Positions 1 through 12,246 of a DNA stretch of 52,674 nt are shown here, piece by piece. Position 1 is the first letter of the stretch; each line of letters starts with the position of its first letter. The DNA comes from Acidobacteriaceae bacterium (GTDB taxonomy: Bacteria > Acidobacteriota > Terriglobia > Terriglobales > Acidobacteriaceae). The notes beneath the pieces were generated by a model. The model saw only the letters and a list, made by a program, of their open reading frames with translations, was not told the DNA's origin and did no database searches. The translations under genes and the position numbers were made by a program. The stretch is from NCBI GenBank assembly GCA_027323885.1, contig DAHVZT010000035.1:1-52674 (forward strand), written 5' to 3'.

Positions 1-2060
1 TCCTCCACGGGTGTGTGCTGCTCGCGCAGACGATAGGACAACTCGACCGTCTGATCAAAGGGCACATTGCGGTCGTCGTCACCCTGAATCAGCAGGACCG
101 GCGAGCGCCATTTCTTGATATCGGCGTCCGGGGAAGCGGCGAATGCTGTCGCGATCGCCTGCTTCCATTGCGGGCTGGCCTGATACCAGTGGTCAGGCAG
201 ACCGCCGCCTTTGGCGAGAACTGGAACCCAGTTGGAAATCCCGTGAAAGTCCACGCCTGCCTTGAACACATCTGAGTTTCGAGCAAGGGCAAGACCGGTG
301 AGATACCCACCGTAGGAACCGCCCCAGATGCCGATGCGACTGGCGTCAACGCCCCGGACATTCTGCAGATAACGCGCCCCTGCAAGTACGTCCTGGTATT
401 CCGACGCGCCTGCCGGCCCCGCATGCACCGGGTGCTGGAAGGCTCGTCCATAGCCGACACCAAGTCGATAGTTGACTGACAGAACGGTGAACCCATGGGC
501 TGCAAGGTATTGATTCACCGCGTAGGAATTGCTGTAGTAGTCCATCGGATGCCAGCCCAGCAACATCTGCCGGGGAGGGCCGCCATGCACAAAGACGATT
601 CCGGGCTGGTCTGTGGTTGCGGCCCCGCTGCGGAATAGCTGTCCTTCAATCATGAGGCCGTCGGGAGATTTGAAGTGAACCAGCCTGGGAACGATCAGCG
701 ATCGGGCCGGGTAGTTCTTCGCGCCGCCGGTGTCCAGCACATGGGCATCTCCTGCCCGCTGCAGAACGGCAACCGCAGGCGGCTGCCGGGCGCCTGCGGT
801 AATGTAAGCGACTTTGCCTGCTGCGAGCGCGACCGGAGACCACTCCAGAGTGTCGCCGCTGGTCAACTCCTTCGGCGCAGACCCATCGGCGGCGACGCGA
901 AACAGGTGACGCCGATCGTTATCGCCAGCCGTACTTCCGGCATTCGCTGAGTAGATAAGCTCGCGGTGGTCTGGACTGGGCACCACGTCTTCCACCATAA
1001 AGTTGCCCGGTGTGAGCAGGCGCGCGTGGCCGCCAGTCGCCGCGACCGCATAAAGATGCGGCCAACCATCCATTTCGCCGAGGAAGACCAGCTTGTTGCC
1101 CGACATCCAGAACAGCGGCTCGGTTGCGCCGACCTCCGGCAGGGAGCCTTCCAGCGTGTCCGGCGAACTCCAGACCTGTTGGCCTTCGCCGGAGGCCGAA
1201 TCCGCCGTCCATAAGGCGAATGGATGGGGCTGCTGCACGAGGAAGTTTTCCGGCATGTTGCCCTGGCTGGGCTGCCGCAAAAATGCAATCGAACCGCCAT
1301 CGGGCGACCAGACCGGTTGCGTGTCGAAGCTGGTGGATGGAGCGAGGTAGAGCAGCGGCTCCTGCGCGGACCGATACACCCCAACAAAGCTGTGGTCGCC
1401 GCGTCCGCTTACAAAAGCAAGGCGCGTTCCATCCGGGGACCACACGGGAGCGCTATCTTTTCCGCGATCGAAGAAGAGCCGGCGCGCCTGGCCCAGGCTG
1501 GCGGCGGCTCCGGGAACGCCAACGGTCCAGATCTGTCCATCTTTGACAAAGGCGAGCTGTCCGCCGCTCGAAATTGCCGGGCTATCTCCTTGTGCGACCT
1601 GAACCGGGTTGCTCGTGGTGTTTGCGAGGGCGACAGACCAGATGGTAACTTTCGGCTCTGACGGGTTGTTGTCCGGATCCGGCGCAAGGTTTCCCTTCAC
1701 CGGCCAGTCGGCATCATGGTCTCCACCGCGCACATACACCAGATTGGACCCATCCGGCGAGAATGTGAGTTGTGTAATCTCCTGGCCGTCATCCTGGGTG
1801 TAGTGGGTCAACTGGCGCGGTGCCGCATCTGCCGGCGAAGCCAACCAGATGTTGCGCACACCCCGCACATTCTCGACCCATGCGAATTGATGGCCGTTTT
1901 TGGAAGCGGCGATTTCAGGAATGAACGGATATCCGAGCATCCGCTCGAGCGTTGGACCGCCGGCTGCGGAGGCCGGTGAAATCGCAGCGAAACAGCCAGC
2001 CCATAAAAGGATCGATGCAGCCAGAGAAGTACCGCGCCGGAACACACTGAGCGATGGCAT
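1..2060 (-). CDS. S9 family (prolyl oligopeptidase-type) peptidase with N-terminal WD40-like/TolB-like beta-propeller; C-terminus runs off the window
   Basis: Manual minus-strand translation from ATG at 2060 gives MPSLSVFRRGTSLAASILLWAGCFAAISPASAAGG (signal peptide) followed by LTFSPDGSNLVYVRGG-type propeller. Near the window edge it contains RIGIWGGSYGGYLTGLA (GxSxGG nucleophile elbow) and LLIQGDDDRNVPFDQT. Absent from the ORF track because it has no stop in the window. Confidence 0.88.
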   Translation of the reverse strand, partial: MPSLSVFRRGTSLAASILLWAGCFAAISPASAAGGPTLERMLGYPFIPEIAASKNGHQFAWVENVRGVRNIWLASPADAAPRQLTHYTQDDGQEITQLTFSPDGSNLVYVRGGDHDADWPVKGNLAPDPDNNPSEPKVTIWSVALANTTSNPVQVAQGDSPAISSGGQLAFVKDGQIWTVGVPGAAASLGQARRLFFDRGKDSAPVWSPDGTRLAFVSGRGDHSFVGVYRSAQEPLLYLAPSTSFDTQPVWSPDGGSIAFLRQPSQGNMPENFLVQQPHPFALWTADSASGEGQQVWSSPDTLEGSLPEVGATEPLFWMSGNKLVFLGEMDGWPHLYAVAATGGHARLLTPGNFMVEDVVPSPDHRELIYSANAGSTAGDNDRRHLFRVAADGSAPKELTSGDTLEWSPVALAAGKVAYITAGARQPPAVAVLQRAGDAHVLDTGGAKNYPARSLIVPRLVHFKSPDGLMIEGQLFRSGAATTDQPGIVFVHGGPPRQMLLGWHPMDYYSNSYAVNQYLAAHGFTVLSVNYRLGVGYGRAFQHPVHAGPAGASEYQDVLAGARYLQNVRGVDASRIGIWGGSYGGYLTGLALARNSDVFKAGVDFHGISNWVPVLAKGGGLPDHWYQASPQWKQAIATAFAASPDADIKKWRSPVLLIQGDDDRNVPFDQTVELSYRLREQHTPVE

Positions 2061-2134
2061 GCCATAAATATAAAGCCCGCGGGACGGCGCCGCGCAGTTC
2101 GATACCTATTCCAACGCAGTGATACACTCCCGCC

Positions 2135-2806
2135 ATGCCGCGTGGTTTTTTTATCACCTTTGAAGGACTCGATGGATCCGGCAAAACCACGCACCTACGG
2201 CTGCTGGCGCGCACACTGCAGGCCCGTGGCCTTCCCGTTACGGTGACGCGGCAGCCCGGCGGCACGGAACTCGGCGATCAGATTCGTGCTTTGTTATTGA
2301 ACTCGCAAACGCAGAACATTGCGCCGCTGGCGGAAATGGCGCTGATGTTCGCCGATCGGGCTCAATCTCTCCAGCAGATCATTGAGCCTGCGCTTGCCTC
2401 GGGTCACATTGTCCTTTGCGACCGTTTCACGGACTCGACAGAAGCGTATCAAGGGGGTGGGCGCGCGCTCGGCAGCGAACGCATCCTGGAATTGCATCGC
2501 GCAGTTTGCGGCAATCGCTGGCCAGATCTCACATTGCTGCTGCTGCCTGATATCGATTCCTCATTGAGTCGCGCACGAAGGAGAAATGTTCACCAGTTGA
2601 TCGAGGGAGTGGACGAGAACCGCTTTGAAGCCGAGCAGCGGACGTTTTACGAACGAACTTTCGCCAAATACCGCGAGATCGCCCAGCGGGAGGTTTCCCG
2701 TGTTGTCGCCATCGAAGCCGAGACACCGGCAGAAGCTACTGTGGAAGCGATACAAGAGCGTATTCTGAAGGTAGTGGAAGAACGGCTGGCTCAATTCTCC
2801 GGTTGA
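2135..2806 (+). CDS. tmk: Thymidylate (dTMP) kinase
   Basis: MPRGFFITFEGLDGSGKTTHLRLLARTL (P-loop), DRFTDSTEAYQGGGR motif, 223 aa. Confidence 0.95.
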   Translation: MPRGFFITFEGLDGSGKTTHLRLLARTLQARGLPVTVTRQPGGTELGDQIRALLLNSQTQNIAPLAEMALMFADRAQSLQQIIEPALASGHIVLCDRFTDSTEAYQGGGRALGSERILELHRAVCGNRWPDLTLLLLPDIDSSLSRARRRNVHQLIEGVDENRFEAEQRTFYERTFAKYREIAQREVSRVVAIEAETPAEATVEAIQERILKVVEERLAQFSG

Positions 2807-2843
2807 CCTCGCCGTCTGTTTTAAGCAAACCTCGTCCCGTCCC

Positions 2844-4274
2844 ATGGTCAGTCAAGCTCCTCCTGCAAGCGCCTCAGAAACGGCTCCACAAAGACCAATT
2901 CACTCCGTGGGTGAGTTCCGGTTCCCGCCCGGCCTGCGGCGAAACCTGCCGGCGTATCTTTTCACGCGATTCTTCCGTCCTGGAAATCCGATTCTGTTGT
3001 TCGAGCACCTTGTCCAAACGTATGGTCCGGTGTCCCACTACAAACTTGGTGCCAGCCACATCGTGTTCGTGAATGACCCGGAGCTGATTCGGGAGATTCT
3101 TGTGACGCAGGCGCCGGCATTTATCAAAGAGCGGACGCAGCAGCGAATGAAGATTCTGCTCGGAGAGGGCCTGATCACCAGCGAGGGTGATTTTCACATG
3201 CGCCAGCGGCGCATTGCGGCCCCGGCATTTCATCGGCAGCGGATTCAGGGCTATGCGGAAATGATGGTGGAGCGAGCCGCAGCCATGCGCGACCGCTGGG
3301 ACCCAGGCGAGAACTTCGACATGGCCGCCGCCATGATGGAGCTGACCCTCGCCATTGTCGCGCGCACATTGTTTGCCACGGATGTGACCCAGGAGATTCG
3401 GCAGATCAATGACGAGGTCAACGTCATCATGCGGCTTTATAACTACCTGGTCGCTCTGCCCAGGGCGGAGAGTTATCTCCATTTGCCTGTGCCGGGGCTA
3501 ATTCGCTTTCGGAAAGCCCGCGCCCGGCTGGATTCCATCGTTTACCGCATGATTGCGGAGCGGCGTGCTGTGAATGTAGATCGCGGCGACCTGCTCTCCA
3601 TGCTGCTGGCAAGCCGCGATGAAGAGGGCAGCGCCGAGCAGTCCAGCATGAGTGACCGCCAATTGCGCGACGAAGTGATCACGATTTTCCTGGCCGGGTA
3701 CGAGACGGTCGCAAACGCACTGACCTGGACCTGGTACCTGCTTTCGCAAAATCCAGCGGCTGCGGAGCGAATGGAACAGGAAATCGACGCGCTCCTCGGC
3801 AAAGGAGAGAGCGCCCGGCTGCCTGCCCTGCAGGACATTCCGCAGCTTCGCTATACCGAAATGGTATTTGCGGAATCGATGCGCCTTTATCCGCCAGCGT
3901 GGGCCATGGGACGCCAATCCACGCAGGCGATTGAGCTGGGCCCCTATCGGCTGCCAGCGGGCACCTACTTTTTCTTCAGCCAATACATTCTGCACCGGAG
4001 CGAGGAATATTATCCCGACCCTCTGCGCTTCGATCCTGAGCGATTCACGCCGGAGCAGAAGGCCGCCCGTCCGCGGTTCGCCTATTTCCCGTTCGGCGGT
4101 GGCTCGCGCCAGTGCATTGGGGAGGCATTTGCCTGGATGGAGGGCGTGCTGATCCTGGCTACGCTCTCGCAACGGTGGCGCTTTCGCATGGTGCCGGGAC
4201 AGACTGTCGATGTGCAGCCCAAAATCACGCTGCGACCCAAATATCCCATGCGGATGCTTCCCGAACGGCGGTAG
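2844..4274 (+). CDS. Cytochrome P450
   Basis: I-helix AGYETVANALTW, ESMRLYP (ExxR), heme loop FPFGGGSRQCIGEAFA; 476 aa. Confidence 0.95.
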   Translation: MVSQAPPASASETAPQRPIHSVGEFRFPPGLRRNLPAYLFTRFFRPGNPILLFEHLVQTYGPVSHYKLGASHIVFVNDPELIREILVTQAPAFIKERTQQRMKILLGEGLITSEGDFHMRQRRIAAPAFHRQRIQGYAEMMVERAAAMRDRWDPGENFDMAAAMMELTLAIVARTLFATDVTQEIRQINDEVNVIMRLYNYLVALPRAESYLHLPVPGLIRFRKARARLDSIVYRMIAERRAVNVDRGDLLSMLLASRDEEGSAEQSSMSDRQLRDEVITIFLAGYETVANALTWTWYLLSQNPAAAERMEQEIDALLGKGESARLPALQDIPQLRYTEMVFAESMRLYPPAWAMGRQSTQAIELGPYRLPAGTYFFFSQYILHRSEEYYPDPLRFDPERFTPEQKAARPRFAYFPFGGGSRQCIGEAFAWMEGVLILATLSQRWRFRMVPGQTVDVQPKITLRPKYPMRMLPERR

Positions 4275-4305
4275 CCGCCGGGACGTTTCTGCTAGGCTCT
4301 TCCAT

Positions 4306-5403
4306 GTGAACTTCCGTAGTTTTATCGGCAATCCGGAGACAGTTCGGCAGCTTCAGGAGTCGGTGGCGTCCAACCGACTGGCCCATGCGATTTTGCTCAC
4401 AGGCCCGCGCGGCGCAGGCAAATACACGCTGGCGATTGCGCTCGCCCAAACGCTGAACTGCACGAATCCGCAAACCTACGACGGCCTGCCGGACGCATGT
4501 GATGCCTGCCACAACTGCACCCTGATCGCCTCTTCGCTGGACCTGGAAACGCGGGTTGCGGAAGCCGTGCAGGCACGCGAGGACCTGCGGGACGTGGACC
4601 GCAAGGAAACGCGCATCCTGGTCCAGACACATCCGGACGTCCTGGTTCTGCCGCCCGATCCGCCGCAGAACCTTGTCAAGGTAGGCCAGGTGCGCTCCCT
4701 CATTCAAAACATTCAGCGGAGGCCGGGAGAAGGCAGCCGGAAAATCTATATTTTTCCGAGAAGCATCTTTATGAACGAGGCCGCGAATGCGCTCCTGAAA
4801 GTATTGGAGGAACCGCCGGAATACGCGCATCTCCTTCTGCTGACCGAAAATCCGTCCGACCTGCTGCCGACCATCCGTTCGCGCGCAGGCAAGATGCAGT
4901 TGCAACCCATCCCGGAAGATCGGATGGAATCTCTGCTGGCGGAACGACGCCGGGAGTGGGACGCTGACCGCCGGGCATTGGTCGCTCGCCTTACCGAGGG
5001 AGCGATCGGACGCGCACTTTCCTTCAGCCCCGAGGATTACATGGCCAGCCGCAAGGACGCGTTGATGATGTTGCGCGGGGCCGCCGTTGAACCGGATCAT
5101 TCCGCGCTGTTCCGTATGACGGAAAGCTACCGCGCGGGGGCGGAAGGACAGCAAAAGACTCAGGACCTGCTGCGCGCGCTGTACACCCTGCTGGAAGACG
5201 TTATGCTGCTGCAGGCTGGCCAGGGTATGATGGCGCGCAATATCGACATTCTGCCGGAACTCCGTCGAATTGCCGAAAAAGTTTCCTTCGAATGGATTGA
5301 GCACACAGCCCGCCACATCGGGGAAGTGGAATCCGGCCTGCGGCGCAACCTGCTGCGCTCCCTCTCTCTAGACGCACTGGCGGGTCAAATGCAACAGCGG
5401 TGA
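4306..5403 (+). CDS. holB: DNA polymerase III subunit delta' (clamp loader)
   Basis: GTG at 4306 gives VNFRSFIGNPETVRQLQ; HAILLTGPRGAGKYTLA Walker A, C..C..C zinc cluster (CDACHNC), ALLKVLEEPPEYAHLLLLTENPSDLLPTIRSR (SRC motif region). The ORF track extends upstream to 4210 but that overlaps the P450. Confidence 0.92.
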   Translation: MNFRSFIGNPETVRQLQESVASNRLAHAILLTGPRGAGKYTLAIALAQTLNCTNPQTYDGLPDACDACHNCTLIASSLDLETRVAEAVQAREDLRDVDRKETRILVQTHPDVLVLPPDPPQNLVKVGQVRSLIQNIQRRPGEGSRKIYIFPRSIFMNEAANALLKVLEEPPEYAHLLLLTENPSDLLPTIRSRAGKMQLQPIPEDRMESLLAERRREWDADRRALVARLTEGAIGRALSFSPEDYMASRKDALMMLRGAAVEPDHSALFRMTESYRAGAEGQQKTQDLLRALYTLLEDVMLLQAGQGMMARNIDILPELRRIAEKVSFEWIEHTARHIGEVESGLRRNLLRSLSLDALAGQMQQR

Positions 5404-5421
5404 GCCGCGCTCGACCAGTTT

Positions 5422-5461
5422 GTGGAAACCAAAACAACTTTTTCTTGGAAAATGTTTCCAC
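5422..5461. repeat. Nested inverted repeats (GTGGAAAC…GTTTCCAC and TGGAAA-ATG-TTTCCA) upstream of the Hfq-like gene
   Basis: Read directly: 5422-5429 gtggaaac pairs with 5454-5461 gtttccac; 5446-5451 tggaaa pairs with 5455-5460 tttcca. Confidence 0.65.
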
Positions 5462-5568
5462 TTCGGCTAACATCGAATCCAATCAACTGAACCATTTTTT
5501 CTTCAGAACTTCCCGCCGCCCGGGGTAACACTCGGTGGCGTGTCTGAAAATTTAACAACAGACCGGAA

Positions 5569-6015
5569 TTGTCAATGCCTTTGGCCAAATCCAAGCTGCT
5601 CGAATCCGCTCCCCTTGTCGTTGCGCCGCCCAGACACGCACCGGAAAACGATTTTTCCGGCCAACGGAGGCTGGTGAGGCCCAGTCTTTCGATGCGGGCC
5701 GTTGCCGGACGCCAGACCGCACTGTATGGACATGGCTCCGCACTGACGGCCAGGAGCGTTTCAAACAATGGCGCGCGGGAAGACAGTTCCCACGCTGAGG
5801 TGTTCTATTTTCAGAAGCAAATTCAGGCCCAGACAAGAATGGTCGTGGTGTTGGAGAATGGGGACAATCTGGAAGGCGTGATCGAGTGGTACGACCGCTA
5901 TGCGATCAAGCTGCGCAATGTGGGCAACAACGGGCGCAACCGCATGCTGGTCTACAAAGACAGTATCCGCTACATCTACAAGGCCGGAGAGAACGCGCCA
6001 CAGACTATGTCTTAA
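5569..6015 (+). CDS. Hfq-like Sm-fold RNA-binding protein with N-terminal extension (start uncertain: TTG 5569, ATG 5575, or GTG 5674)
   Basis: C-terminal half FYFQKQIQAQTRMVVVLENGDNLEGVIEWYDRYAIKLRNVGNNGRNRMLVYKDSIRYIYKAGE matches Hfq Sm1 (LxNGxxLxGxIxxxDxxxxxL) with Sm2-like YKDSI. Confidence 0.8.
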   Translation: MSMPLAKSKLLESAPLVVAPPRHAPENDFSGQRRLVRPSLSMRAVAGRQTALYGHGSALTARSVSNNGAREDSSHAEVFYFQKQIQAQTRMVVVLENGDNLEGVIEWYDRYAIKLRNVGNNGRNRMLVYKDSIRYIYKAGENAPQTMS

Positions 6016-6026
6016 CCTGCAGGCAG

Positions 6027-7106
6027 CTACGCGGGACGCGCCGCTTTCCGCAGGCGGTCCCGTATGGCCGATCCCAGGCCATTTTCGGCTGGCAGCGGGC
6101 ACAAAATCCTATCCGCGCCGAGCGAATCCAGCCATCGCAACCCGGCAAACAGATTTGCCGCCAGTTGCCGGTCATCATCCCACTTCCCCCACTCATAACG
6201 ATGTCCGGCGAAATCGGCCGGCAGCGGCCAGTTCGCGGGCAGCATTGCCCCGGTTTTGGCGTTTGTGGCTAGCTGCCCCACTTCATGCAGCCATATTTGC
6301 CGCTGGACAAGCTCGGCATCGTTTCCCACTTCAATCAAAATCACCACGGCGCGAGGCGCGTAATGACGGATTCCAACTCCAGGAGAAGGGAGCGAGGTCG
6401 GCGAGATGTTTGGGCCGTTCGAGGAGAACGCCGGCTGATAAGTTATGACGGGGGCTGCGATGGCCTCAATCTCCGCTGCGGTAATTGCACCAAGACGGTA
6501 AATCGTCACTGAGCCCTCCCGCGCCTCCACGACCGTCGATTCCACCCCGCACCACGCTGCTCCGCTGTCCAGCAGCAGATCGATCCGGCCGTCCAGGTCA
6601 TCCAGAACGTGCTGGGCAGTCGTCGGGCTGGTGTAGCCAAAACGGTTCGCGCTGGGAGCGGCGACCGGCACTCCGGCAAGCTCGATCAAGGCGTGAGCGA
6701 CAGGATGGGATGGCATTCGCACTCCGACCAGGGGACGGCCGGCAGTCACCAGCGCTGGCACCTCCTCGTTCCGGGGCAGCAGCAAGGTCAAAGGTCCGGG
6801 CCAGAAGGCGTCCATCAACCGCTGTGCCTTGGGCGAGACATCCGCGATGACCCGCTCCAACATCTGGGCGTCCGAGACGTGCACAATCAGAGGATCCCAG
6901 CCGGGCCGATCCTTGGCTCGAAAGATCTTTTCCACGGCGTCAGCTTCGAGCGCATTCGCGCCCAGTCCGTAGACCGTCTCCGTGGCAAACGCGACCGTTC
7001 CCCCGCCGCGCAGAACAGCCGCAGCCTGCCCGAGCGCGCGCTGCCCCTGTGGGGTGGCGACCTGGTCCACTGGCAGAGCTATACGAGATGTTCTGTAATC
7101 GGCCAT
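6027..7106 (-). CDS. L-threonylcarbamoyladenylate synthase (Sua5/YciO/YrdC/YwlC family, long form)
   Basis: LRGGGTVAFATETVYGLGANALEADAVEKIFRAKDRPGWDPLIVHV, PSANRFGYTSPTTAQHV; Sua5 C-terminal domain SPGVGIRHYAPRA. Confidence 0.92.
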   Translation of the reverse strand: MADYRTSRIALPVDQVATPQGQRALGQAAAVLRGGGTVAFATETVYGLGANALEADAVEKIFRAKDRPGWDPLIVHVSDAQMLERVIADVSPKAQRLMDAFWPGPLTLLLPRNEEVPALVTAGRPLVGVRMPSHPVAHALIELAGVPVAAPSANRFGYTSPTTAQHVLDDLDGRIDLLLDSGAAWCGVESTVVEAREGSVTIYRLGAITAAEIEAIAAPVITYQPAFSSNGPNISPTSLPSPGVGIRHYAPRAVVILIEVGNDAELVQRQIWLHEVGQLATNAKTGAMLPANWPLPADFAGHRYEWGKWDDDRQLAANLFAGLRWLDSLGADRILCPLPAENGLGSAIRDRLRKAARPA

Positions 7107-7177
7107 CTCCGGTTGTTTTCATCCTAAATTGCAGCGGGTCTCCGCCGGCGAATCCCGCAGCATGCGAAACTGGCTTT

Positions 7178-7771
7178 ATGTCCACTGAATCCCGCACAGG
7201 CCAGCTCGAAATTGAAGTTAAAATCCGACTGACCGATCGCCCGGCTTTCACGGCCAAACTGCCCGAGCTTGGCTTTCGTCTGGTCACACCCGCAACGCTG
7301 GAGCGCAACACGCTGTTCGACACGAAAGACGGCGTGCTGCGGGCTCGCAGAGAGATTCTGCGCATCCGGCGCTACGGAGAGAAATGGAAGCTGACCCATA
7401 AGGCCGATGCAGGAGCGTCCGCCAGCTCGCAGCACAAGGTACGCGTCGAGACGGAAACTCCGGTAGACGACGGCCAGGCGCTCAGCTCAATTTTTGAGCG
7501 GCTCGGATACTGGCCGATGTTTGTATACGAGAAATTCCGCGAAGAGTGGACCGACGGCAGCGGCAATCTGGTTCTCGACAGCACGCCCATCGGCGACTTC
7601 GCGGAACTGGAGGGAGAACATCCCTGGATCGACAGAACCGCTACAAATCTCGGAGTTGCACCGGCCCAGTACATCACCGCCAGCTATGCGCGGCTGTTTG
7701 CCGACTGGAAAGAGACGACCAAAAGTGCAGCGAACAACATGACCTTTGAGGAAGTCAGAGCCGCCTCATAA
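7178..7771 (+). CDS. CYTH domain protein (class IV adenylate cyclase/thiamine triphosphatase-like)
   Basis: ExExK signature in MSTESRTGQLEIEVKIRL; RIRRYGEKWKLTHKA; ATG at 7178 in frame with the 7049 ORF. Confidence 0.85.
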   Translation: MSTESRTGQLEIEVKIRLTDRPAFTAKLPELGFRLVTPATLERNTLFDTKDGVLRARREILRIRRYGEKWKLTHKADAGASASSQHKVRVETETPVDDGQALSSIFERLGYWPMFVYEKFREEWTDGSGNLVLDSTPIGDFAELEGEHPWIDRTATNLGVAPAQYITASYARLFADWKETTKSAANNMTFEEVRAAS

Positions 7772-7784
7772 ACGGGAGTTCGTG

Positions 7785-10805
<3,021 letters not shown>

Positions 10806-11060
10806 GAGAAAGCCCAACCTTTTTCCTGCAATGTCACTGCGGCGGTTCGCCGTCGAACGATGCCCAAATTCGGTGTACTCAATCGATTTTAAGCGGTTTT
10901 CAGGGCGGACAGAGCGCGCCGTCGTATGCGCGGCTCGCGGGGATGGCCACATCTTTATTGTAATGGCCAGACTCCGCCGTCGCCAGTGGCCACTTATCGG
11001 CATATATCGCTTGATTTACATGGCCCTTCCGCGCATACTTTACGTGCAAGGAGAAGCCGG

Positions 11061-11324
11061 GTGAGCCAAATAGAGAGATTGATCCAGCGGATTGCAGACC
11101 TTCAATCCGCCGGCTCCCTCCTCGACCGGGGCGCCCCCGAAAAGAAAGCCATCGTGGGGGCCAGTGGTAGAATCACGCACTACGTAATGACCCCCGCCGC
11201 AAGAAAGAAGCTCTCGGACGCACAGAAGCTACGCTGGGAAAACGTTCGATCCGCAAAACTGGGAAAAGAACGGGCCGCAACCTCTAAGTTCAAGGAAGGC
11301 CGAAACTGCCCAACGAAATCGTGA
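11061..11324 (+). CDS. Small basic protein with ARKKLSDAQKLRWENVRSAK DNA-binding-like motif
   Basis: GTG at 11061 preceded by AAGGAG (11048-11053); stop overlaps next gene start by 4 nt (GTGA). Confidence 0.6.
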   Translation: MSQIERLIQRIADLQSAGSLLDRGAPEKKAIVGASGRITHYVMTPAARKKLSDAQKLRWENVRSAKLGKERAATSKFKEGRNCPTKS

Positions 11325-11584
11325 ACAACCTACGCGCCTTTTTCACGAGCGGTGAGGGAGCCCCCGAGTATGCCCCCGACGGTCTCTTGACACTGCGCGG
11401 ACTTTCTGTGGAAAGACTGGCTCGCGCATCCAGCATCACCCGTACCGCCGTGTATTTTTATATCGATGGAAAGTGCCGCCCTACGCACGCGACCTTGCTA
11501 CGGATGTGTCGGGTTCTTGAGGTTTCCTACGAGGAGGGGGTGAAGTACTGCACCCCAGCGACGGTGGGACGTCCTCGGCAATAA
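11321..11584 (+). CDS. Small helix-turn-helix (XRE-like) DNA-binding protein
   Basis: LSVERLARASSITRTAVYFYIDGKCRPTHATLLRMCRVLEVSYEEGV resembles Cro/C1-type HTH; translationally coupled to both neighbours. Confidence 0.75.
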   Translation: MNNLRAFFTSGEGAPEYAPDGLLTLRGLSVERLARASSITRTAVYFYIDGKCRPTHATLLRMCRVLEVSYEEGVKYCTPATVGRPRQ

Positions 11585-11616
11585 TGTGCCAGCCATCGAT
11601 AACGAAGGAATTGCAG

Positions 11617-12225
11617 ATGGAGCAAAATAGCCCAGAGTACCCAACGGGAAGTCAGATCGAGGAAACTTTGAACGCTCACTCTATGGGGGAAGAAGCCCTG
11701 GTGGAGCTGATCCGAAGGAGGCGAGCGGAAGCAGAAGCAGGACCAGCGCAGGAAATGGAGGCAAGACCGAATGAATATCGATCAGGGATTGTTAATTATG
11801 GTGGCTTTCATCAGGCCGATATGACACCCACGACGGAAGTCGAACACAGCTTTTCTAAGAGACTTGCGCAGCTAATGCAAGACCATGCTCCACCGATGGG
11901 CCCGCGAGAGCTCGCGGCAGTGGCTGACATCTCTTATGAACACTCCAGGAAAATGGTTCGAGGGCTGGCAGTACCTACGAAACACATCATCAGGGCGCTT
12001 GCAAACTACTTTTCTGTGGATGCTGCAGAACTACAAGCTGTGGCTAGCGCCGATAAGTTCCAGCGCAAGTTTGGAAAAGACGCGCCGGGATCCATATTCA
12101 ACCCAGAGGTAGCACCCTTCGCTGAGAATTGGGGTCGCCTAACGGAAGCTCAGAAGCTTGCGCTTCTCTCTCACCTGGAGGCGTTCGTGGCCCAAAATCT
12201 ACCAGATACAAGCGCAGGAGAGTAG
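11617..12225 (+). CDS. HTH (XRE family) transcriptional regulator; ORF track start at 11584, ATG 11617 has better RBS (GAAGGAA)
   Basis: FSKRLAQLMQDHAPPMGPRELAAVADISYEHSRKMVRGLAVPTKHIIRALANYFSVD is HTH-like. Confidence 0.72.
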   Translation: MEQNSPEYPTGSQIEETLNAHSMGEEALVELIRRRRAEAEAGPAQEMEARPNEYRSGIVNYGGFHQADMTPTTEVEHSFSKRLAQLMQDHAPPMGPRELAAVADISYEHSRKMVRGLAVPTKHIIRALANYFSVDAAELQAVASADKFQRKFGKDAPGSIFNPEVAPFAENWGRLTEAQKLALLSHLEAFVAQNLPDTSAGE

Positions 12226-12246
12226 GAAAGGCTATTCGCTCCGGCC

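Noticed and set aside
4225-5316. 363-aa minus-strand ORF antisense to holB
   Set aside because: Opposes a clear holB reading frame; no recognisable domain; high-GC shadow ORF.
10991-11020. dif-like sequence cacttatcggcatatatcgcttgatttaca near the xer genes
   Set aside because: Only loosely resembles Xer dif arms; the right arm lacks the TTATGTTAA-type half-site. A dif site would be better sought at the genome terminus.
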